From NCBI GenBank assembly GCA_030734395.1, contig JAUZTG010000042.1:1054001-1118000 (forward strand): 64,000 nt of DNA, in the 5' to 3' direction. The position numbers and the translations under genes are program-made. Within the stretch, counting starts at the first letter, position 1; each line of letters begins with the position of its first letter. Source of the DNA: Sarocladium kiliense (lineage: Eukaryota > Ascomycota > Sordariomycetes > Hypocreales > Sarocladiaceae). The notes under the pieces were generated by a model. That model saw nothing but the letters and a program-made list of their open reading frames with translations, had not been told where the DNA came from and did no database searches. Positions 56,682 through 64,000 of the stretch are shown here, piece by piece.

Positions 56682-59000
56682 TTATGATTCCTCCTTCTCG
56701 CCTTCCTCGAATAGCACCAGAACGGTTCCCGCCTTGCAAATGTCCTAAGGAAATCATAGTCAGCACCGAATTCTGGGTCATCATGCAGAGTGGATCATAT
56801 CTTACCCCTTGCTTATGTGCCAGCTTCTTGATCATACCGTCCTGTGGTGATCTGATCACTGTCTCCATCTTCATCGACTCAATCCTGCTCCTTGTCAGTG
56901 TCAAAGCTCCCAGAGTATGATACTCTTCATGACTTACACTACCAGTGGTGCTCCCTTCTTCACCTCTTGACCCTCCTCAACCTCATTCTTCAGGATCTTA
57001 CATGGCATCGGCGCCACGACTGAAGCAGCCGCCTCCTTCAACCCAAGTGCCTTCTCATACCACTTCGGCGGCAAGAGCTCCAAATCTGTCTTGATACCAT
57101 GTTGGAACACAGTCACCTTGTTGCTATCTCTGCTGGTGTCGTCTTCCTCTGTGAGTTGAGGTACGACTGTTGAGGTGATGCGTTGGAGTGGGAAGAAGGA
57201 TTCCAGGCTGACAACTTTGCCTGTGCCTGTCCGGCTGGGTGTTGATGCGACATTGGCAAAGACCTGGGGCATCTCCTCGCCCTTGCGCTTGATGGAGACG
57301 TTGTATAGGTTGTGTCCGGTTTGGGTAATGGCCGCTTCGACAACCTCGCCCTCTTGTGAACTGTAGCCATCTAGGACCTTGAAAGCCAGCTTCCTCTCTG
57401 CAGTCGCACTCGCCTCGCCAAAGCCGAGGGTCTGTCCGTGAGGTCCGCTATCTGTCTTTTGCTGTAGACTCATTACACCCAGAGCCGCTTGGGCGAAAAC
57501 TTCGTTGTCAATCTTCCTTGGCAAGAACAGCTCATCCCTCCACTTGTCGATGAATCCGGTCTCAACATCTCCCTCAATGAAAGCAGGTGTCTGACACAGT
57601 CGCTTGAGGAATTCGACATTTGTGCTGACTCCAACAATCTCATACGCACGAAGCACAGACTCCATCTTCGCAATGGCCCGCTCCCGTGTGTCGCCGCGAA
57701 CGATGAGCTTGGCAATCATACCATCATACGCCTCCGAAATTGTGCTGCCAGGGCCGAAACCCCAATCCAACCTGACGTCTTCATCCCCTTCAAAGCTTGG
57801 GGGCAGATATGCGTGCACAAGAGTACCGGAATCGGGGATGAATCCCTTCTCGGGTGCTTCAGCATAGATACGAGCCTCGATAGCTGCGCCACGCTGCTTC
57901 ATATTCTCCTCGACTTGAGCTTGAGTGAGAGGAAGCTCCTCACCGGCAGCGACGCGGAATTGCCACTCAACGAGATCAAGGCCAGTGACCATCTCTGTGA
58001 CAGGGTGCTCAACCTGCAAACGGGTGTTCATCTCCATGAAGTAGAATTTCCCGCTGTCCTTGTCAAGGATGAACTCGACTGTGCCAGCGCCGACGTAGCC
58101 GACCGCTGATGCAGCCTTGCAAGCCTTGTCCCAAAGGTCGCGACGGGTCACATCATCCAAGTCTGGTGCTGGTGACTCCTCAAGGATCTTTTGATGCCGC
58201 CTCTGGACACTGCAATCGCGCTCGCCCAAGGCAAGGCAGTTGCCAAACTTGTCGGCGAACACCTGGACCTCAACGTGTCTCGGTCGAATGATGTACTTCT
58301 CGACCAGCATGACCTCACCTCCCTCGCCAAAGGAGGCCTGGGCTTCTGCCCTCGCGCTCTTGAGCTGGGTGATGAACTCATCCTCCTTCATGACAATACG
58401 CATACCCTTGCCACCTCCTCCGCGCACACTCTTAAGCAGGACAGGGAACTCGATCTGCTTTGCGTACTCAAGGAGCTCTTGCTCGCCCTGTTCGGCACCG
58501 TGGTATCCTGGCACACACGGCACATTCGCTGCCTCCATGATCTCCTTACTCCGGGCCTTGTTACCCATGTCCGCCATTGCCTTTGCGGGTGGCCCAACAA
58601 ACACGATGCCCTCTTGCTCACACTTCTCCGCGAACTTGTAGTTCTCACTCAGAAAGCCGTATCCAGGATGCAGCGCTTGAATTCCGTGCTCTTTTGCCAA
58701 TGCAATGATCTTATCGCCATCGAGGTAGGCAGAGGCAGGGCCAAGAGCCAGAGACTGGAAGCCGGAAGAGGCATGCCATGAGCTTGCATCGACATCGGTG
58801 TACACTGTGGTGGCTTTGATGCCCATGCGGGCGGCGGTTCGGTTGATACGAATAGCAATCTCGCCGCGGTTGGCGATTAGGACTGACGTGAGTGCCGCGG
58901 AGGGTTTGGCTGTGGAAGAGGTAGAGGTCGTGGAGAGGAGGCGAGGGAGGAGGGCAGCCCGTTGCCGGACAGGCAGTCGCTTGTTCCGGATGGAACGCAT
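56682..59000 (-). CDS. mccA: 3-methylcrotonyl-CoA carboxylase alpha (biotin-carrying) subunit, mitochondrial
   Basis: Three exons on the minus strand (59000-56938, 56884-56806, 56744-56682) encode 734 residues. The N terminus is Arg/Ser/Leu-rich without acids, as in a mitochondrial import signal. The biotin-carboxylase domain follows: SVLIANRGEIAIR, the ATP-grasp loop GGGGKGMRI, MNTRLQVEHPVTEM, and IEARIYAEAPEKGF. After a linker, the C-terminal biotinyl domain has the modification site ESMKMETV, encoded just after the start of exon 2. The enzyme carboxylates 3-methylcrotonyl-CoA in leucine breakdown, paired with a beta subunit that is not in this window. The two small terminal exons complete the biotinyl domain. 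The frame extends upstream of the chosen ATG, but that part does not look like a transit peptide. Confidence 0.95.
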
Positions 59001-59762
59001 GGCTGATGGTGTTGGGAGCCTGTAAATGGGGTTAAGCTCTCTGTTGATGTGTAAATTACACTCAATTGAATGGAGCTTGTAGGACCTTGAGAATGGATTG
59101 TGTACGGTGAAGAAGAAAGAGAGAGACAGACGGCCGATCGCCTCGAGGATGACCTCCAATGGCCATGTGAGACGCTGCTGCTTAAGCCGAGCGCGGGCGG
59201 CTCATGGTGGAGCAGCCGACGGTACCCGCCTCCAGTTTCCCCCAGCTTTTCCTAGGACAGGTCTCCGTTCTGCTTAGAAGGGAGAAAGAGGCTGGTTGTC
59301 AAACCTCGGCTTAAGAAGTTGATGAGTTGCTAGGAAGGATTTTTCTTCGATCAGGTTTCCCCAATTCTCCTTTTGAGAGCTACCTCACTGGATCCCACTA
59401 CCCCAGATGCCCCGCAGGATGCTCGGGAGGGACGGGATTTACACCAGCGAGAGAGGCATCTCCAATGTTGTAACATCTAGCTTATACCTTAGACAAAAAT
59501 TTATGTCTGATCTCTGGGTCTAATTTCCTGCGTCCTGGTATTTGCACAACGGAGCAAATCGCGGGCTGCTCTATTCTGGAGTTGACTGATCCGTCATGAT
59601 CACATCACGTCTGACCTGCCGGTACCGTAACCCTGACGTCTCTAACCCTCCCCTTCCCGCCTCGCGCGTCATGAAGTCTCCACAGTAGCAACATCCATCC
59701 GATGCTGATAAACCATCTCCCTTCACCACCATTACAACCACAACAACGGCCATCCTTCCGCA
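59001..59762. promoter_or_regulatory. Divergent promoter region between the carboxylase and PNPOx-like genes
   Basis: These 762 bases lie between divergent starts. C/T-rich sequence near 59640-59760 precedes the PNPOx-like gene. A 112-codon frame on the minus strand overlapping the next gene (59571-59909) is considered spurious. Confidence 0.4.
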
Positions 59763-60590
59763 ATGATGGACAAGATTCCCCTCAACTACGAAGCCTCCGG
59801 GGGCGACTGCCACAAGCAGACCGTCACCACTCTCCCACCAGAGGTCATTCAATGTCTTGAGAATGCCCGCTTCGTCCGTGCCCTCCCCCACCATGAGACG
59901 GAACATCATCCCATTCTGACTGCTGCATCGTGAACAGCTTCACCTCGCCACTTGCAGCGACAATGTCCCGCAAGTCTCCCTTATGAACTACACATACCTA
60001 CCCTCGTCACCATACAGCACATCGCCTGTCATCGTTATGACGACCAACGCCGCCTCCCGAAAGATCACAAACATCGTCTCCAACCCTGCCGTCTCCCTGC
60101 TTGTTCACGATTGTAAGTCCCGCCAAGCTTCCCAAGGCGATACCCATATCTAAGCAACGCTTCTGATCTTGTGGTCATCTAACACTGTCATGCAGGGGTA
60201 TCCCATCGCCCACCGACCCACAGTCGTCGTCTCTCTGCCGGCTCCCCTCCACCCGAAGCCCCGTCCTCGCTCGCCTCCCTGCTCCTCAATCTGAACACTG
60301 CCGCCGTCTCAAGCATCAGCGCCACCATAGGAGGTGCCGCCCGTCTGGCTCCCAGCGGTTCCGCAGAAGAACGCTATCTTCGGGAGCAGCACCTCGAGAA
60401 CAACACATATGATGAGGCAACAGGAGACACCGCTGGCCAGGAGCGGAGCTCTGAGCTGCTGGTAGATGGTGAGGATGTCAGGGTCATTGTGGTAGATATC
60501 AATGATGTGAGGATCAGTGATTACATGGGGCATGTGAGAGATCTGGCCCTCGTGTCGGAAGGTGCTGGGTTGGTCAATGGGTCAAGTTAG
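59763..60590 (+). CDS. Pyridoxamine-5'-phosphate-oxidase-like (FMN-binding split-barrel) protein
   Basis: Three exons (59763-59873, 59938-60112, 60196-60590) give 226 residues, starting at the first of two adjacent ATG codons. The split-barrel core is LPPEVIQCLENARFLHLATCSDNVPQVSLMNYTYL, then VIVMTTNAASRKITNIVSNPAVSLLVHDW. This matches the fungal family of yeast Ypr172w and Ylr456w, which resemble PNP oxidase but lack a proven role in vitamin B6 synthesis. A Pro/Ser-rich loop (residues about 97-125) interrupts the domain, and the C-terminal strand IVVDINDVRISDYMGHV closes it. Cofactor (FMN or other flavin) and substrate are not known. Confidence 0.87.
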
Positions 60591-61775
60591 ACTACAGAGT
60601 TAATAAGAATCGGATAGTGAACCGATCTGGGAGCGAGAAACGTACGGTTCAGTCCAGAGCCTATCGATTGCAAATGGCAGCTTTGGTACAGGTAAGGCAT
60701 GCGTCGGCCAGGAGAGGTGTCTGAAGGTTTCGAACCGTTAACACGTACGTGAATAATCAACACCAAATGTCAACCAGCTGCAGCCGTACGACGGTTTCAC
60801 GTCCTCCTCTCAATTTCTATGCATCGCATCAGCTTAAGGGTATTTTCAAATTCTTCGTTTCTTTGAAGCTGTCTGATCTTTGTCAAGTGTAAGGCCCAAG
60901 TCTCCGTAGGTCGTTCTGAGGTTTCATCGCTACCGCTGCACGGCTGCCAAGCCCCACGATTCCGCCGAACTGGAGATCTAACGACCGCGACAAAACGTAA
61001 ATCGCCCGAGGCGGGTTCGGAGGATGAGCAAGACGACTGCAAGTTCGACTGCGTGACGGCGATTCCGCCGTCCGGGATCGCAAATCCCATTCGCTTGGCT
61101 TCTAGTATCTCTTGCCTAATCCTACGAATGGTCCGAAGCTACAGCCCACTATTTCGACAGGGGTAGAGGAGGGACGGCGAGGATGCCGCCACATCTTTTG
61201 ATATTTTTGTTATCGGGACATTCGCTCGGTGACGAGTATCTGTTCTGCCCGCTTGGCCTTCTTTCTTGCATTCTATGCATATCTTGTGTAGTCTTGAGTG
61301 CGGAGTCGAGAGTTCCTAGCGTTGGAGTTCCTATCCGTTCGACCATGAACAGCGCCCCAGACAGAACCCCTGATCTTCGATCGCACAAACTCCAACGTCG
61401 TCTGATAACATCCCGGCTAGGACGATGCCCCACGGGTACAATCAAGCTTATTGTTAAGCACACACACAAGTTCGCCAGCGCCGGGCAGCGGCACCTTTGT
61501 TTTCTTGACCTTGCGGGGTGATCATTGGCCACCACCACTAACCTTCCTATTCAGGCAATGTCACCCTTGTCCCATCAACCTCTGCCCTGCGCTCGGCCTT
61601 CGTGATGCTCGGAAACACGCGGTTTTCGAAAAATCTCTTTAAAGGAGATGGCAGGAGATGTGATACTCTTCTTGCTTCCTCACCCCTCCCTCTATCCCTT
61701 TCTCGTCTTCCTGGTTGTTGTGCTGCCCTTGCGAAGCTCGACTTACACGCCTAACGACAACAGAATTAGCCCATC
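60591..61775. other. Intergenic region upstream of the secreted LVIVD-type gene
   Basis: This is about 1.2 kb without a supported gene. Overlapping frames on both strands at 61149-61538 lack motifs. C/T-rich sequence runs from about 61670 to 61725, close to the next start codon. Confidence 0.4.
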
Positions 61776-63731
61776 ATGCGCTTCAGCACTCTCACTGGCA
61801 CTGTGGCCATCTCGGCTGCGAGTGTCTTCGCCAAGGAGATGGCCGTTGACGAGGAGAGGGCTGCCAGTGAGTCTCACAGACGACAAGTAGGACAATTGTA
61901 TGGGTGCTGATCATGTCGTAGAGCTGTACGACTCTGGTCTCATGCACGACAAGATCATGAAAGCCAAGATTGTACGTTTCCAAGTATGGACCCAATAGAA
62001 ATCGCAGAGTGCTCATCTCCTGGAACAGTCTCACTGGGAAGCTGAAGAGCAAGCCGGCCTTTTCAACTCCTCCGGCTGGCCTCGCCTCGAGTACACCAAG
62101 TGCGAGAACGGCTTTGCTCAGGCCATCCCCGGGTCCGATGCTCACAAGTTCCGCTGTAAGAACGTCGATCTGTACGACTTCATCAACCACGCTACCCTCG
62201 GCTCTCCCAACACCGACTACCGTGGCAAGTCTGGTAGCTCTTCTTGGGGTTGGACCGACCCCGACTCTGGTCGCGAGTTCGTCGTTTCCGGCATGTACGA
62301 TGGTTGCGCCATGATCGAGATTCTTCCTGAGGGTCGCATGCTGCACCTTGGATATCTTCCCAAGTTCGCTCCTACTGCCGACCGTGCGTACTGGACCGAG
62401 ATCCGCCCCTACAAGCACTACATGGTCATTGGTAGTGAGCTCGAGGGCAATGGCATCCAGATCTTCGACATGAAGAAGGTGAGCTAAGATGCCTCCTATT
62501 GAAGTGTGTCGCTGACAAAGTTGAAAAGCTGCTTGACATCAAGCCCGAGAAGGCGCCTGTTCTGTTCGACAATAGCAAGGACCTAACTGGCCACTTCAAC
62601 AGCTCTCTACCCCTTGGTCGTAGCCATAACGTTGTGGTTAACGAGGAGGCTCAGTACGGTGTGGCTGTTGGAGTCCAACCCCGTGATCAGGGGTGCATGG
62701 GTGGACTGCACTTCTTCAGCCTGGAGGACCCGACCAACCCTATTGATCTCGGTTGCGATGGTCAGGACGGTTACGTCCACGATGTAAGCATTGCCATATG
62801 AGCCCGACCTGATCCTGGACTGACAGTATGTAGGCGCAATGCCTGATCTACCGTGGACCTGATGAGAAGTACTTCGGCACCGATATCTGCTACGGCTACA
62901 ACGAGGACACCCTTACCATGTGAGTCATCGACGTCGCAATGTTGCCGTGTGCATCCGCTGACCAGCCTCAGTTATGATGTTAGCGACAAGAAGAACTCCA
63001 AGATCATCTCTCGCACGACCTACGAGGGCGCCACCTTCACTCATCAAGGTTGGGTCAACGACCTTCAGTGGCAGGAGTGGCTTTTCATGGACGATGAGTA
63101 TGACGAGGATGAGCTTGCCGGCCCCGCTGCGGACGGTTACCCCGTAACTTACATCTGGGACATCCGCGACCTCGAGAACCCGAAGCAGACCGGTCTTTTC
63201 AAGGCCGTGAACCGCGGTATCGACCACAACCTCTACGTTGTCGGTGATCACATCTACCAGTCCAACTACGGCGCTGGCCTTCGTGTCTACGATATCTCGT
63301 CTGTCCCTGAGGATCCGACTGGTGACTCCGTTTGCGAGATTGCCTTCTTCGACATCTACCCCGAGGATGACCACTTGGAGGGTGGTGGCATTATCGCCTT
63401 CTCCGGCTCCTGGTCCTCCTACGCTATGTTCCCCTCCGGCTTCATCTTCATCAACACCATCGAGCGCGGCGGCTACCTCGTAAAGATGACCAAGACTGAG
63501 AAGTGCAAGCCCAAGAGCTGCAACGCCGACAACTGCTTGCGCGCTATGCGTGCGAGCCACATCAAGGGCCGCCTCGAGGAGAGCCAAGAGTTCTGCGGAG
63601 GATTCCTGGATGGCTGGGAGGCGAACGTCGAAGTTGTGCCCGAGTATGCGCAGGAGATGTGTGGTGAGAACACCATCTCAAGGGTCAGCTCGGCATGCTC
63701 GTGCTTGCCCACGGCAACTGCGGCTCCTTAG
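61776..63731 (+). CDS. Secreted LVIVD-repeat / choice-of-anchor-B-like protein
   Basis: Six exons (61776-61866, 61922-61971, 62029-62478, 62529-62783, 62834-62919, 62972-63731) give 563 residues. A signal peptide is clear (MRFSTLTGTVAISAASVFA, cut before KEMA). The body is built of beta-propeller-like repeats of the LVIVD type: GREFVVSGMYDGCAMIEI, YMVIGSELEGNGIQIFDM, VHDAQCLIYRG, QEWLFMDDEYDED, VTYIWDIRDLENPKQTG and NLYVVGDHIYQSNYGAGLRVYDI. The C-terminal 100 residues are cysteine-rich (KCKPKSCNADNC and later pairs), which suggests disulfides outside the cell. Related choice-of-anchor-B proteins are secreted or surface-attached in bacteria; no enzymatic role is known. There is no GPI signal. 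Confidence 0.85.
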
Positions 63732-64000
63732 ATGCGAGACCAGGTAGATAGAACGAATGAATGATGTTACGTTCCACAGATCAGTCTCACCCCCCTACGA
63801 TGAAGAGGCGGTGAGGCTCAATGGCTATCATAGAAGCCTCGTGAAAGTTTTTTTTTATCCCAGCCTCGGCCATCTGAGCTCGAGAGACGCGGGTCAGGTT
63901 CAAAGTGCACGACGCGTCAAAGAAACAAGATGCGGTGGCCAAGCTGCCCATACTCCCAGCCTCTCATCACCGTCCCGACGACCCGTGCAAAGCGGCCCAA
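63732..64000. other. 3' flank at the end of the window
   Basis: This is the downstream region of the LVIVD-type gene, with a T9-T10 run at about 63848-63857. No gene was recognised before the window ends. Confidence 0.4.

Noticed and set aside
59571..59909. A minus-strand frame overlapping the first exons of the PNPOx-like gene
   Set aside because: It is an antisense shadow; the plus-strand gene has conserved motifs and matching splice sites.
61149..61538. Overlapping frames on both strands upstream of the secreted LVIVD-type gene
   Set aside because: Neither strand shows a domain, signal or splice structure, and mutual overlap is typical of chance frames.
1..64000. CRISPR arrays, insertion sequences, rRNA genes and transposon ends
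   Set aside because: No regularly spaced repeats, transposase-like frames, terminal inverted repeats or rRNA-like segments were seen on reading; a k-mer or RepeatMasker run would be needed to exclude old fragments.

Overview
This window reads as nuclear DNA of a filamentous ascomycete (Pezizomycotina). Genes lie on both strands and are separated by intergenic stretches of about 0.2-3 kb. They are split by short introns (mostly 45-90 bases) with GTRNGT-type donors and CTRAC branch sites. The gene set is typical of the group: an ATR/UvsB kinase, a class II myosin, an RTA1-family membrane protein, Tudor-SN, a 3-methylcrotonyl-CoA carboxylase alpha subunit and a MTREC-type zinc-finger protein. 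The class cannot be fixed from sequence reading alone. All exon joins below were derived by hand from splice signals and reading-frame phase.

Layout. 1-12.8 kb is mostly housekeeping: the tail of a GPI-anchored protein, Tudor-SN, transaldolase, a vacuolar-type metallophosphatase (PPN2-like), the COX assembly factor PET191, and a membrane-anchored sterol-ester/acid-lipase-type hydrolase divergent from PET191. 12.8-15.8 kb is gene-poor. 15.8-31.2 kb holds an RTA1-like seven-helix protein, a Red1/ZFC3H1-like nuclear RNA-surveillance protein divergent from the myosin-II heavy chain, and a HXXXD acyltransferase. 31.5-34.4 kb carries an intron-containing tRNA-Pro, a tiny hydrophilic protein, and a PARP-type zinc-finger chromatin protein with a repetitive basic/acidic tail. 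35.1-43.0 kb is the eight-exon ATR kinase gene.

44.5-56.3 kb looks like an accessory block. It contains an M6-type metalloprotease fused to a ricin-type beta-trefoil lectin, a divergent Hsp70-like ATPase, a coiled-coil protein of unknown function, a gamma-glutamylcyclotransferase-like enzyme divergent from a putative amidoligase, and two tandem diverged paralogs of an unrecognised family. The amidoligase/cyclotransferase pair is the best candidate for an undescribed small pathway: one enzyme would make amide (isopeptide-like) bonds, and the other family removes gamma-glutamyl groups by cyclisation. 56.7-63.7 kb returns to metabolism and secreted proteins: the biotin-carrying subunit of 3-methylcrotonyl-CoA carboxylase (leucine breakdown), a PNPOx-like flavin-fold protein, and a secreted LVIVD-repeat protein.
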